DNA of 64,000 nt, taken from contig CAVPTA010000003.1 in NCBI GenBank assembly GCA_963708645.1, positions 186,001 to 250,000 of the forward strand, in the 5' to 3' direction. The position numbers and the translations under genes are program-made. The notes under the pieces are model-generated. The model did no database searches and was not told where the DNA came from. It was given only the letters and a program-made list of their open reading frames with translations. The DNA comes from RYN-133 sp963708645 (GTDB lineage Bacteria > Actinomycetota > Actinomycetes > Mycobacteriales > Jatrophihabitantaceae). Below are positions 42,302 through 52,548 of the stretch, piece after piece. The stretch's first letter is position 1. Every line of letters begins with the position of its first letter.

Positions 42302-43537
42302 ATGAGTCCCCGCCGCACGCTGCGCGCTTTCGCTTGCCTACTGCTGTGCGTCGCAGCGACGACGCTGGGTGCGGCCCCGGCGCGGGCCGACACCGTCCGT
42401 TCGGCGCAGTGGTACCTCGGTCCGCTCGGGATCCAGCAGGCGTGGAAGTTGACCCGAGGTGCAGGTGTGAAGGTCGCGGTGATCGACAACGGTGTGGACG
42501 GGCGTACGCCCGAGTTGCGCAACGCGGTCGTCGGGGGCCGCGACTTCAGCGGGCAGGGTTCGGCCAACGGCCAGGCCGCGGTGGCGTCCACGGCGGGCAC
42601 GAGCCACGGTACCGAGGTCGCCTCGGTGCTCGCCGGACGCGGTACGGGACCGACCTCGGGTGTCATCGGGTCGGCACCGAGGTGCTCGCTACTGACGGCG
42701 TCCGTCGCCACCGGGATCTCAATCGGCACAGCGCCGATCGCCCGAGCGATCCGATGGGCGACCGACGCCGGCGCGAAGGTGATCAACCTGTCGCTCAATG
42801 CAGGCAGCGACTCGGCGGCGCTGACCTCGGCTGTGCGCTACGCCGAATCGAAGGACGTGGTGCTGGTCTCTGTCACCGGTGACGAGGGAATCAACTTCGT
42901 CGGCATGCCCGCACAGCTTCCCGGTGTCATCGCCGTCGCGGGCGTCGATCGGAACCTGCGGGTCGACCCGAACTCGGACTTCGGCCACGGCGTTGCGCTG
43001 GCGGGGCCGTTCGCGACCACGCCGAGTGTCGGTATCCCGGTCGCGAACCGGGTCGATGATCCGCTCGGCCCGCACGCGCTCGCCACCGGTGTATCGCTTG
43101 CGGCGCCGATCATCGCCGGCATGGTCGCGCTGATTCGCGCGAAGTATCCGACGATGGACGCCGCCAACGTGATCAATCGGCTGATCAAGACTGCGAAGCC
43201 GGCGGGCGGGGCGACACCCAACGACCACTACGGTTACGGCATCCCGAACGTCGCAAAGGCGCTGACCGCGCATGTTGCGTCCGTCTCGCAGAATCCGCTG
43301 GGCTCGCTCGCCCCGCCCCCCGATGGTTCGTCCGGGTCGTCGGCGCCGTCCGGGTCGTCGACGTCGTCGCCGCCATCGCTGCCTCCGCACAACCCGTCCA
43401 CCGCCGCAGCACCGACCGCGGACTCGAGCGGGAGCAGTGCAGGCACGTGGATCGCAGTGGCGGCGCTCGTGCTGGTCATCGCAGCGCTGGTCGCCTGGTT
43501 CGTGGCACGCAGCCGCCGCGTCAGTGGCCCCCGCTGA
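42302..43537 (+). CDS. Second mycosin-like subtilase (MycP2), atypical active site
   Basis: 411 aa. A signal peptide ('LRAFACLLLCVAATTLGAAPARA') is followed by a subtilase fold and a C-terminal anchor 'TWIAVAALVLVIAALVAWFVARSRR'. Catalytic residues are D62 ('VAVIDNGVDG'), H102 ('TSHGTEVASVLAG') and S265 ('ATGVSLAAPIIAG', in place of GTS). The oxyanion Asn is replaced by D194 ('VSVTGDEG' where families have A-A-G-N). It may be inactive or altered. A second mycosin in one ESX locus is unusual. It lies at the end of the substrate operon and is convergent with the lipoprotein gene. Confidence 0.83.
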   Translation: MSPRRTLRAFACLLLCVAATTLGAAPARADTVRSAQWYLGPLGIQQAWKLTRGAGVKVAVIDNGVDGRTPELRNAVVGGRDFSGQGSANGQAAVASTAGTSHGTEVASVLAGRGTGPTSGVIGSAPRCSLLTASVATGISIGTAPIARAIRWATDAGAKVINLSLNAGSDSAALTSAVRYAESKDVVLVSVTGDEGINFVGMPAQLPGVIAVAGVDRNLRVDPNSDFGHGVALAGPFATTPSVGIPVANRVDDPLGPHALATGVSLAAPIIAGMVALIRAKYPTMDAANVINRLIKTAKPAGGATPNDHYGYGIPNVAKALTAHVASVSQNPLGSLAPPPDGSSGSSAPSGSSTSSPPSLPPHNPSTAAAPTADSSGSSAGTWIAVAALVLVIAALVAWFVARSRRVSGPR

Positions 43538-43540
43538 GGC

Positions 43541-44296
43541 TCAGCCGCGCACTCGCGCACACAGCGCGTCGGCGACCTTCGAGCGCATGGCCGGATTGTT
43601 GATGGCCAGCGGGCCGAACAGAAGCACCAGCGAGAAGACGGGGCCGGCGGCGACGAGCAGCGTCGAGACGACTACTGAGTTGGACTTGTTGCGCAACTGT
43701 CGTGTTGCCACGGCGGTGTAACCGGCCGACCGATCGCACGCTGTCGTCACGCGTTCGCTCGAGCCGTTCGACGCCTCCGGCCCGGTGCCGACCAGCAGCA
43801 GTTTCGGATGTGGGCACGCCGCGAGTCGCCGGACGACTACTCCGCCGTAGCGCTGTGCCTGGGAGGGCGACGCGAAATGCAGCACGACCTGCACGATGAC
43901 GTGCGCGTTGCGCGCGTCGGCAAATACTCGGGCACCCTTCGCCGCCACGCTGGTGCCCGGCACCGGTCGCAGCACGGTGGTCAGAGCCAGGCAATCGAAC
44001 ACCTTGCGCTGCGCCGATGCCGAGGACGTCTTGCTCTGCTTGACGACAGACAGCCGCGTCGCGAACCCGGCGCGGGTGACATCCGCAGCGCTCAAGAACT
44101 CCTGCTGACCCACCGGAACCGTGCTCGCGCTCGATCCCGAGCTCGATGGGGCGGGGGAGCCGACTGACGAGCTCGTGCCGCTTCGGGCAGGCTGCGGGGT
44201 GCCGCCCGTCGACGAACTGCTGCACGCGCTCAGCGCGAGCGCACCTGCGACGGCGGGCACGATCACGGACATGACCCGGCTGCGAAATGTCCTCAT
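43541..44296 (-). CDS. Putative lipoprotein
   Basis: 251 aa. The signal peptide ends with a lipobox ('AVAGALALSACSSSS', Cys at 26) followed by a Ser/Thr/Gly-rich spacer. The mature part has 'RKVFDCLALTTVLRPVPGTSVAAK' and 'ARVFADARNAHVIVQVVLHFASPSQAQRYGGVV', similar in composition to sensor-type or PknH-extracellular-like folds (two Cys), but the family is not certain. The protein ends with 'SKVADALCARVRG'. It sits next to the transglutaminase operon and convergent with mycP2. Confidence 0.75.
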   Translation of the reverse strand: MRTFRSRVMSVIVPAVAGALALSACSSSSTGGTPQPARSGTSSSVGSPAPSSSGSSASTVPVGQQEFLSAADVTRAGFATRLSVVKQSKTSSASAQRKVFDCLALTTVLRPVPGTSVAAKGARVFADARNAHVIVQVVLHFASPSQAQRYGGVVVRRLAACPHPKLLLVGTGPEASNGSSERVTTACDRSAGYTAVATRQLRNKSNSVVVSTLLVAAGPVFSLVLLFGPLAINNPAMRSKVADALCARVRG

Positions 44297-44331
44297 TGAG
44301 TGATCATCGCATCGACCCGAGGTGGCCCCCG

Positions 44332-46853
44332 TCAGTGGCGACGGCGACCTTCGTAGCCGCGACGGCGGCGCGGCGACTCCGAGCTGCGCTCGGCACGCTC
44401 GGCACTGTCCCATGACTGCGGACTGACCGGATCGACCACGCGGCCGTGGCGCTGATAGCGCAGTCCGGCGGTGAGTCGACCGCGGAGGCCGAGTTGCCGG
44501 TACACCTGCCTGCGCACAGCGCTGTGCTGCTGCCAGGCGGTGTCGGCCTCGGCTACTGCCACGGCTCCGGACGGGCGGTAGGCCGCGGCATTCGCGGCCG
44601 CGCCGAGCGCCGCAGTGTCACCCGCCGGCCCGGCACCGAACTGCTCGCCCGTCACGGTGGCGATCTCGGTGCTGGTCAGCGCCGTCAGATCGGGCAGGCC
44701 CGCCTCTGCGAGCATGTCGAGATTCTCCTGCCAGGCCCCGATGACCCGCAGCCGTGGATCGGGCAAGCGTCTGCGCCTGCCCGACCGAATCCGCTTGCGC
44801 GTCAGCAGCACGACAAGCACCACGATGAGCAGCACGCCGATCGCAATGATGAGCGCGATCAACAGCGCATGAGTTGCCGTCTTGATCGCTTGCGGGATCT
44901 TGCTCCTGCGGCGCGACCGCGTGGCCGCCGCCGGTCTTGCCGGCGGTCACGAGCGCGTTCTGGCTCGGCGGTGCCGAACTGGTCGGCGGCGGCGTCGCGC
45001 CGGACTCGGTCTGAGTGGTGTCGGCCGCGTAACGAATCGGCGAACCGTCGAGCACGACCCACCCCACGCCGTTCAGCGGCACTTCGGTCCACGTCCAGGC
45101 GTCTGCGGTCGTCACGTTGTAACTGCCGGGTGCAAGGTCGGCCGCCCCGTGCGACGGCCGCACCCGGAAGCCGGTGACGACTCGCGCGGGGACGCCGAGA
45201 TCGCGAGCGATCAGTGCCAGCAACGTCGCGAACTGCTCGGGCGTGCCGTGCCGATTCGGACCGAGGATCGAGGCGAGGACGTCGGCGAAGCCGGTCGCGC
45301 CGGCGTAGCCGTGCCCGGCGCCGCTCGAGCTGGTCGACGGTGTGGACGTGGGGCTCGTCCTGGGATTCGTCTTGTTGCCGACTTCGGGGCAGAGGTCGTC
45401 GGTGTCGGCGCCGGCGACACCGTCGCGGCAGCCACACCGCGCGCCGCGCTCGAGAGCGTGTAGTTCGCGCGCAGGTCGCGCTGCAACGCCTGCAGGAACG
45501 GCAGCGCCGGCGTTGACGGGGTGTGCGGTCTCTTGTGAGAGGGCGCGCACGACCTGATCGAGGGCGGTACGAAGCGAACCTGGTAGTTCGGTGTCGATCG
45601 TCGGCGTGGCTGTGTCGGGCGAATCGATCGCGGCCCGCAGCCTGTCGAAGGTTGTCGTCGTCGTCCCCGACCGCACCGTGTAGGTGCGAGCCGGCGTTGA
45701 GCTTGCCGAGCGGCACGATCATGCCGCTGGCCGGGTCGATGTCGACTGCCTGCCCGGTGACCTTCTGTGCGCGGTACACGAACGGCATCCATGGCGCGTT
45801 CGTCAGCGGTCCGGCCGCGATCTGGTACTGCTGGGTGAGTTCACGCCGCGGCGTCAGCGCGGGGTCGGTGTCGGCGGGAAGCACACCACCGGACGGCCGG
45901 AACGTGCGGTGGAACGACCAGCCCGCACCGTCATAGAAGTCGACGTTGGCGATGGCGAAGTAGCCCGGCGTGGTGTTGTCGGTCGTGACTGTGAAGACGG
46001 GCTGCGCGGCCGTCTTCGGTGTCTGCGGACGCAGCCCGGCAATGAACGACAGCGGGGCGAGCGGACCGGACTGATCGACACTCGGCCGCCGTTGTGGCGT
46101 CGTCGCCCGCTTCGGGAATGCGCTCGACTGCACAGCGAAACCGGCGAGCACCGCGATGACGACGGCGAGCACGATGCCGACGACGAATCCGCGCAACGGC
46201 AGGACGCCATCGGGCTGCGTGCTCTCAGCGGTCTCGTCCTGCCGGACCCACGCCTGGGCGACCCGCATCAGCAGCAGCGTGACGAGCAGACCGGCTGCCA
46301 GCATCGACTCGCGCGCCGGAGTGGCTGTCAGCGGCGATCCGGACGCGCGCTGGGTCGCCGCGTACGCAAGCCCGAACGCGACGAGGAAGCCGAGGTAGGG
46401 GAGCAGGGTGTACCAACGACGTGCTGCGCACTCGCCGGCGAGCGCTCCCGCGAGCCAGATGAGCGCGACCGGCGCCACCATCAGCGTGCGCGGGCTGACC
46501 AGCGGCAGCGCATAGGTGAGGATCTGCGACGGTCCCTGGAACAGACCGTGCCAGAGGTCGCCGAAGCCGGTGGGAGATTGCACCACGACCAGCAGCGCGT
46601 AGGCGACGAAGGCGACGAGGTCGATGAGCGCGCTCAACCACAGCCAGGCCGGGCGGATGCGCACGACGACGAGTGGCACCAGCACACTGACCACTGCGGC
46701 CCCGTACATCGGCACCGCTGCAACCGAACTCGGGAACGACCGCAGCCACGGCACGGTCGCCAACACACTTGCGACCAGGCACAGCGGGACGAACAGATAC
46801 GGCACCACGGCGCGGATGCCCCGCCGCACCGCAGCCACGACCGGCAGGCTCAC
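44332..46853 (-). pseudogene. TgpA-type transglutaminase-like membrane protein (frameshifted, active site lost)
   Basis: GTG 46853 overlaps the DUF58 stop. The N-terminal part has about six membrane helices ('LFVPLCLVASVLATVPWLRS', 'LLVTLLLMRVAQAW' and others), then an extracellular transglutaminase-like domain, a last helix 'LIALIIAIGVLLIVVLVVLL' and a cytoplasmic tail. Frame changes occur near 45692, 45525, about 45400 and 44894. Deleting one base at three of them restores 'GSTYTVRSG', 'SQETHTPSTPALPF' and 'APQEQIPQAIKTA'. In the restored domain the catalytic Cys of 'G-Y-C-E-Q-F-A' reads 'GTPEQFATLLALIARDLGVPARVVTGF' (Cys to Pro), and the His is Trp ('DAWTWTEVPLNGVGWV'). The domain is therefore probably not catalytic even if the frame is corrected. 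Confidence 0.72.
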
Positions 46854-48007
46854 AGCGAGCTCAAGATGGTCAGGGCCTGGACGTTCCACGCGGCACCGAC
46901 TTCGTCGGCGTCACGGGCGACGATCACACGCACGCCGGGGAAGCGCACCGGTGCCGGATGTTCGCGCTCGTCGTCGATCGACACGACGACCAGTCGTTCG
47001 AAGCGACGGCGCAACGCCGCGACGTAGGGCAGGTCGTCACGATCGAGCACGCCGGTGACCACGACGAGCGAGGTTCCGCCCCGGGCGCGTCGCAGCGCGA
47101 GCAACTGCCCGCGCAGCGAACCCGCGTCGTCGGGCTGCAGCCCGGTCAGATGGTCGAGCAGCGGCGTCACCTCGCGCAGCCGCGGGCCGCCGATGACAGT
47201 GCCGTCAGTGAGTCGCAACTCGACCGGCGCCTTGTTCGCCGAACTGATCACAAGCACGGACGCCGCGATGTCGACGGCCGACTCGAAGGACTCCGCGGTG
47301 TATCGCCCGGGCCGCTGATCGAGAAGCACGGTGCTGTACGGCTGTGACGTGTCGACGTTGTGCTTGACGACGAGCTTGCCGGTGCGCGCGGACGAACGCC
47401 AGTGCACCAGGCGCAGATCGTCGCCCGCCACGTAGTCGCGCAGCCGATGAAAGGTGATGTTGCCCTGCGGGGACGTGTCGGACGAGGGACCCTCGAGGTG
47501 GCGCATGTTGCCGGTCGGCAGCGGGCGGAGGTCGAGCACTCGCGGGTACACCCAGATGCGTTCGATGTCGCCGTAGCGGCGGGTGGAGCGGACCAGTTCG
47601 AACGAGTCGCGCCGAGTGACCTCCACCGGGCCGACGTCGAAGATGCCGCGCTCGCGCGTCGGCAGACGATAGGTGCGCAACCCGCGTTCGCCGCGGCGCA
47701 GGCGTGGGATCACGGTGCGCACCATTGCGCCGCCGAACGGTTGGTTCGCGATCGTGACCCCGACCGTGCGGCGGCCGCGGTTGGCGAAGGTCAGCACGGC
47801 GATTGCCGGCGATCCCTTCGGCACTCGTGCCGGCTGGATGGCACGGTCGATCGACAGCGGGGACGGGCGGATCACAACGGCCACCGCAAGGATGACGAGT
47901 GCGAGCAGGCCGATGCCGACCAGGTCGAACGCCGTCCACTGCAGCCAGATCCCGAGCGTCAGCGCGAGCACGCCGCCGATCAGGGCCGCCACCCCCGCCT
48001 TGGTCAC
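46850..48007 (-). CDS. DUF58 domain-containing protein
   Basis: 385 aa from a GTG. Two N-terminal membrane helices ('VAALIGGVLALTLGIWLQWTAFDLVGIGLLALVILAVAV') are followed by a cytoplasmic beta-rich part and the DUF58/vWA-like end 'GDDLRLVHWRSSARTGKLVVKHN'. DUF58 proteins are regularly encoded between MoxR and TgpA genes and are thought to work with MoxR in assembling envelope or secretion complexes. The order here is moxR, DUF58, transglutaminase, all on the minus strand with close spacing. Confidence 0.9.
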   Translation of the reverse strand: MTKAGVAALIGGVLALTLGIWLQWTAFDLVGIGLLALVILAVAVVIRPSPLSIDRAIQPARVPKGSPAIAVLTFANRGRRTVGVTIANQPFGGAMVRTVIPRLRRGERGLRTYRLPTRERGIFDVGPVEVTRRDSFELVRSTRRYGDIERIWVYPRVLDLRPLPTGNMRHLEGPSSDTSPQGNITFHRLRDYVAGDDLRLVHWRSSARTGKLVVKHNVDTSQPYSTVLLDQRPGRYTAESFESAVDIAASVLVISSANKAPVELRLTDGTVIGGPRLREVTPLLDHLTGLQPDDAGSLRGQLLALRRARGGTSLVVVTGVLDRDDLPYVAALRRRFERLVVVSIDDEREHPAPVRFPGVRVIVARDADEVGAAWNVQALTILSSL

Positions 48008-48014
48008 GCGTGGC

Positions 48015-48983
48015 TCACTCAGGCCCGCGTGGGACGGGCACGGTCTGCATCGCGCGCGCGATCAACTCGGCACCCGTGCGGCCCTGCAACTCCGCGTCGG
48101 GCTGCAGGATCACGCGGTGCGCGAGCACCACGGGTGCCATCTGCTTGACGTCCTCGGGGATGACGTACGCGCGGCCGGTCGATGCGGCGAACGCGCGGGC
48201 AGCACGCAACAAGGCCAGGCTGCCGCGTGGTGACACACCCAGTCGCAGCTCGTTCATCGTGCGCGTCGCGGCAGCCACCGACACGATGTAGTGCTCGAGG
48301 GCCGGCGCAACCTCGACGTGATGCACCGCGTCGACCATCGTCATGATGTCGTTCGCCGTGAGCACCGGCAGCAACTGGTCGACGGTCGGGCCCATCTTCT
48401 GCGTGCGCAACACCGCTGCCTCGGCCTCGGCGCTCGGGTAGCCGACCGTGAGCTTCATCAGGAACCGGTCGAGCTGCGCCTCGGGCAGGACGTAGGTGCC
48501 CTCCATGTCGATCGGGTTCTGCGTCGCGATGACCATGAACGGACGCGGCATCGGGTACACGATCGCGTCGTTGCTCAGCGTCCCCTCCTCCATCACCTCG
48601 AGCAGGGCCGACTGTGTCTTCGGCGACGCGCGGTTGATCTCGTCAGCAACCACGATGTTGGCGAAGATCGGGCCGTGCTTGAACTCGAAGTCGTTGCGGC
48701 TCTGGTTGTAGATCGATACGCCGGTCACGTCGGAGGGCAGCAGGTCGGGGGTGAACTGGATGCGGTTCCACGAGATCGACAACGAGGTCGCCAACGCCCG
48801 GGCCAAGGACGTCTTGCCGGTGCCCGGCACGTCCTCGAGAAGTAGGTGTCCCTCGGCGAGCAGGCACACGATCGCGTTGTGGATCACTTCGGGCTTGCCC
48901 TGGATCACGTAGCCGATGTTCGTGGCCAGGCGTTCGACGCCGCGGGCAACCTGCGTGATCGCTTCGGACTTGGTGCTGGTCAT
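48015..48983 (-). CDS. MoxR family AAA+ ATPase
   Basis: 322 aa with Walker A 'LLEDVPGTGKTSLARALA', Walker B 'NIVVADEINRASPKTQSALLEVMEEG', sensor 1 'FMVIATQNPIDMEGTY', and the arginine finger/sensor 2 region 'LPEAQLDRFLMKLTVGYPS'. MoxR ATPases act as chaperones for protein complexes and pair with DUF58/vWA proteins, as here. The upstream gene is an Fn3 protein, and together they form one operon of four genes reaching toward the ESX system. Confidence 0.93.
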   Translation of the reverse strand: MTSTKSEAITQVARGVERLATNIGYVIQGKPEVIHNAIVCLLAEGHLLLEDVPGTGKTSLARALATSLSISWNRIQFTPDLLPSDVTGVSIYNQSRNDFEFKHGPIFANIVVADEINRASPKTQSALLEVMEEGTLSNDAIVYPMPRPFMVIATQNPIDMEGTYVLPEAQLDRFLMKLTVGYPSAEAEAAVLRTQKMGPTVDQLLPVLTANDIMTMVDAVHHVEVAPALEHYIVSVAAATRTMNELRLGVSPRGSLALLRAARAFAASTGRAYVIPEDVKQMAPVVLAHRVILQPDAELQGRTGAELIARAMQTVPVPRGPE

Positions 48984-48996
48984 CGGCGCTCCATTG

Positions 48997-51900
48997 TCAG
49001 GGCGAGGTCGAGGTCGACGGATCGGGACTGGTCGAGGGACTTGTCGAGGGATCGGTACTGGTCGACGGTGAGGGTGTCGGCGTCGGCGGTGTTCCGCCGA
49101 TCTGGACGCTCAGCGGGGTGCGTTGACCCTCGGGGCCGGAGTAGTCGATCTGGACGTGCCACAGCGTGCTGATGGTGGTGTCGCAATTGACGGCCACCGT
49201 CGTCACATTGTTGCCGCTGTTGGGGTTGTCGCCGTCAGGCTTGCCGGAGCCGCAGCCTTGTTGCGTCGTGTTGTCGATGGTGTATTGCCAGTTCGAGCAG
49301 CCGCGAAGATCGGAGTTGCCGCCGCTGGTGAACGTCACGTCGACCGAGGGCTGATCGCCGGTGCCCGACCATGCCGCACCGAAGTTGTCGCTCGACACCG
49401 TGCACGGTATGTAGCCGGGCGGATCGCCGCTGAGCGTGTACGGGAAGTTGTGCGGGTTCGACGTTCCGCGGTCGTCGTAGCTGACCGTGACCCGCCAGCC
49501 CGGCACGTTGCCGAAGTTGTTCACGCAGCTGGCGGAGTTCACGTCGACGAAGATGCCGGCGTGCGTCGGAATCTGGGTCGACGATCCGCACTGCGTGCCG
49601 TCCGGGGCGTAGATGGTCTCTTGCCAGTTCTGCGTGATCTGCCCGATGTCGCCGTCACTGTGCCCACCCGTGTAGCTGACAAGCACGCTCGAGCCGTCGT
49701 GCCCGTCCCACGACGTGTTGAAGTCACCTTGTCCGGCATTGAGCGTCGACGCGTGACCGAGATCGACGGAGGTCGAGACCAGGGGCGACGTGGTGCCGCC
49801 GAAGACCTCCGGGTCGGAGCCGGTGGGGCCCGATTCGGCGAGATGGATGTCGACGGTGCACGAGCCGTTGAACTGCAGCAGGTCGACGTGCTGCGTGATC
49901 TGATCGTGCGCCGGGTCGAAGCCGAACTTCGTCAGCGAGAAGCCGCTGTTCCCTCCGCCGCAAAGCACGTTGCTGTCGGTCAGGTCGAACCGCTCACCGT
50001 TGGCACCGGCGCTCGACGGTCCGGACAGTTGCACGACCAGAGTGCAGTCGAGCGTGACCGTGCCGCCGTTGGTCGGACACGATGCCGACGCGTTGATCGA
50101 CGGCCAGTTCGCGCGCGTCGTGACTGTGACGGGTCCCTTGGTCGCAACGGCGGACGAATGCCGCGGTGCGGCGACGCTCGCGCTGGCGGTGTACTGCGCC
50201 CCTGCGCGGATGCCGCTGAACGTCGCCGCGACGCGGTCGAGCCGGCCGTCCCAGATGATGGTCTTCGACTGTGGCGCGCCCGGGCCGGACAGACTCAGCG
50301 TGATCGCCGCGCCGACTCCGCCGACCGTCCGGACGGGATCGGCGCCGAGATCGAGGTCGACGGTGGTCGTGGTCGAGCCACCGAAATCGGTGCTTGCAGG
50401 CTGCGAGGCGGTGAGCGTCAGGCCTGCTGCGTCCGGTGTCGTCCAGCTGTAGGCCGGTGCCGAGGTGCTGCTGGTCGTCCCGATCGTGCCGTCAGGGCCG
50501 ACACCTTGCACTGCGAAGCACATGCCGCGGCCGAGCAATGCGTCCGAACCTTCGTAGACGTGCGTGAAGGAGTGCTGCGTCGGGTCGCCGGCGATGGTCA
50601 CTTTCTCCGGCACGTTCGACAGCCCGCGTCCGTCGCAGAAGCTCGGGATCAGGTTCCAGCTCGTACTCGGCACGCAACCTTGCGCAATCCCGCCGCACGA
50701 GTTCCACGACACCGTCCAGTTGCCCGACGAGTCGGTCGTTGCCTGCACGTTGGTCGGTGCGGCCGGGCCTTCCGGTCCGGTGGTGACTTCGATCGGCGCG
50801 GACGAGGTGTGCTCGTCGGGATTGATGTAGGCCGTCACCGTGAGCTGGTATTCGGTCGCAGGGAACAGCCCGGTCAGCGTGACGCCGTTCTGCGCATAGA
50901 CGGTGACGGAGCCGCGCTGCGGTGACGGCGCGTTCGAACTGAGCACCTTGACGTCGACGACGAACGAGGACGGATAGCAGTCGGACGGGTCGAGGCGCGT
51001 GTACACCCACGTCAGCGAGATCGACCGTGCGGCACGATCGCCGGCGATCAACGTCGGGACGCGGGGAACCTGCTTGACTTCCTTGCAGTTGATCTTGTCG
51101 TTGATCGTCTGTGTCGGATGCTTGATCGTCTTCGGGTGCTTGTTGTTCTTGCCTTTTGTCTTTCCTGTCGAGTGGGCATCGGCGAGCGCGGTCGCGCCCG
51201 ACGGATCGACCTGCGCGGCGGCATGCTTGTTGATCGCGCGAGGTGCGTGCGAACCGTCGCTGAACACGACCTCGGCGCGCAGGTTGGCGCGGGCGTTGAA
51301 AATGACTCGCGTGCCGTCGGCAAGCACCTGCCCGTCGCCGAACTGAGGTTGCTCGCTGTGCTTGAGCGGGTAGCTGCCGGCATCGGGTACGGGGCCTGCC
51401 GTCCCCGTCGAGTCGACCTGCCACAGCGCGCCGTCGCTGGTGGTGTCCATCGTGTACGTACGCCCGTTGCTCCGCGCGGGGACGGCGAGTTGGGCATCGG
51501 ACGGGATGCCGGACAGCTTGCTGATGCGAGGCGATGTGCCTGTTGCGGCGGGCAGGCTGACCTGGCTCCACCCGTCGGCCGCGTGGTAGAGGAACACGAG
51601 GATGCCGTGCGCGTTGGTGGCCGGCAGGATCCGGTCGACTCCGGGACCCACCGAGACCGGCACCTCGACACGCTTGCCGCTCCGGAAGACGGCGATCGAA
51701 CCCGCGCTGGCGACGGCGGGCACGTCGGCGCCGGTGCCGTCCATGTTGGTGGTGGCACTGCCGACGGCGGCCGGACCGGTGACCGAACCGTGGCGCGACG
51801 ACGTCAGCGTCACGCCGGCGTTGCTGCCGCTGGGCACGGTGAGTTCGGTGATCGCCTGCTGACCGGAACCGGTGTCGGTGAGCAGCCACAAGCTGTTGTT

Positions 51901-52548
51901 GGCCCCGGCGGCTGGCACGACGTCATTCGCCAACGCGCTGTTCACCGTCGCGTACGCACGCGCCTTCGCCCCCGAGGGCGAACCGACTGCAGCCGAAACG
52001 GTGGCCGTGCTCACCAGGTACACCGAGGTGCTCGCTGCATTGCGGCGCACGACGTAGGCCGACGAACCTGACGCAACCGCCATCGACGTCGTCGATGTCG
52101 AGTGCGCCCGAGGAAGTGGTACACCGCCGTCGGTCGACTTCACGACGAAGCCGGTGCTGTCGACCATGTTGAACTCGCCCGTGTTGGGGTTGAGCAACAG
52201 CGTGTTGCCGCCACCGAGCGGGTAGACGTCGATGTTGTCACCGGTCTTCGCGCCGACCGCGGTGAACGCGTTGGTGAGCCGCACCGTCGGCTTGCCGCTG
52301 GCCAGGTCGACCGCGACGGGCGAGGTGTTGTCGTTGATGTACATCGACCCGTAGAACAGATCGAACGAGCGGGCCGTGGCGGGCTTCACGAGGTAGGACG
52401 CAAGGGCAATGCCGCTCGCAACGAGGACGAGGCTGCACAGCAACGCGACGGCCTGGGCCCGCGAGGGCGCGCGCCCCGCGCCGGCCGGTGCGCTGGGACG
52501 GAACGCGGGGGCACCCTGATGGCGGGCGCGCCGGCGTCGTCCTGCCAC
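48997..52548 (-). CDS. Large exported fibronectin type III domain protein
   Basis: 1183 aa from GTG 52548 with GAGGAAG six bases upstream. An Arg-rich N-terminus and one membrane helix ('AVALLCSLVLVASGIALASYLV') tether it. The rest is extracellular. A beta-propeller-like region (about 65-430) includes 'NTLLLNPNTGEFNMVDSTGFVV'. A basic linker (about 450-490) is followed by Fn3 domains ('VPTLIAGDRAARSISLTW' and 'APTNVQATTDSSGNWTVSWN'), further beta domains with paired Cys, and a C-terminal 'PSTSPSTSPDPSTST' tail. Similar proteins precede moxR-DUF58-tgpA operons in actinobacteria. Probably a surface scaffold; the role is not known. Confidence 0.85.
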   Translation of the reverse strand: MAGRRRRARHQGAPAFRPSAPAGAGRAPSRAQAVALLCSLVLVASGIALASYLVKPATARSFDLFYGSMYINDNTSPVAVDLASGKPTVRLTNAFTAVGAKTGDNIDVYPLGGGNTLLLNPNTGEFNMVDSTGFVVKSTDGGVPLPRAHSTSTTSMAVASGSSAYVVRRNAASTSVYLVSTATVSAAVGSPSGAKARAYATVNSALANDVVPAAGANNSLWLLTDTGSGQQAITELTVPSGSNAGVTLTSSRHGSVTGPAAVGSATTNMDGTGADVPAVASAGSIAVFRSGKRVEVPVSVGPGVDRILPATNAHGILVFLYHAADGWSQVSLPAATGTSPRISKLSGIPSDAQLAVPARSNGRTYTMDTTSDGALWQVDSTGTAGPVPDAGSYPLKHSEQPQFGDGQVLADGTRVIFNARANLRAEVVFSDGSHAPRAINKHAAAQVDPSGATALADAHSTGKTKGKNNKHPKTIKHPTQTINDKINCKEVKQVPRVPTLIAGDRAARSISLTWVYTRLDPSDCYPSSFVVDVKVLSSNAPSPQRGSVTVYAQNGVTLTGLFPATEYQLTVTAYINPDEHTSSAPIEVTTGPEGPAAPTNVQATTDSSGNWTVSWNSCGGIAQGCVPSTSWNLIPSFCDGRGLSNVPEKVTIAGDPTQHSFTHVYEGSDALLGRGMCFAVQGVGPDGTIGTTSSTSAPAYSWTTPDAAGLTLTASQPASTDFGGSTTTTVDLDLGADPVRTVGGVGAAITLSLSGPGAPQSKTIIWDGRLDRVAATFSGIRAGAQYTASASVAAPRHSSAVATKGPVTVTTRANWPSINASASCPTNGGTVTLDCTLVVQLSGPSSAGANGERFDLTDSNVLCGGGNSGFSLTKFGFDPAHDQITQHVDLLQFNGSCTVDIHLAESGPTGSDPEVFGGTTSPLVSTSVDLGHASTLNAGQGDFNTSWDGHDGSSVLVSYTGGHSDGDIGQITQNWQETIYAPDGTQCGSSTQIPTHAGIFVDVNSASCVNNFGNVPGWRVTVSYDDRGTSNPHNFPYTLSGDPPGYIPCTVSSDNFGAAWSGTGDQPSVDVTFTSGGNSDLRGCSNWQYTIDNTTQQGCGSGKPDGDNPNSGNNVTTVAVNCDTTISTLWHVQIDYSGPEGQRTPLSVQIGGTPPTPTPSPSTSTDPSTSPSTSPDPSTSTSP

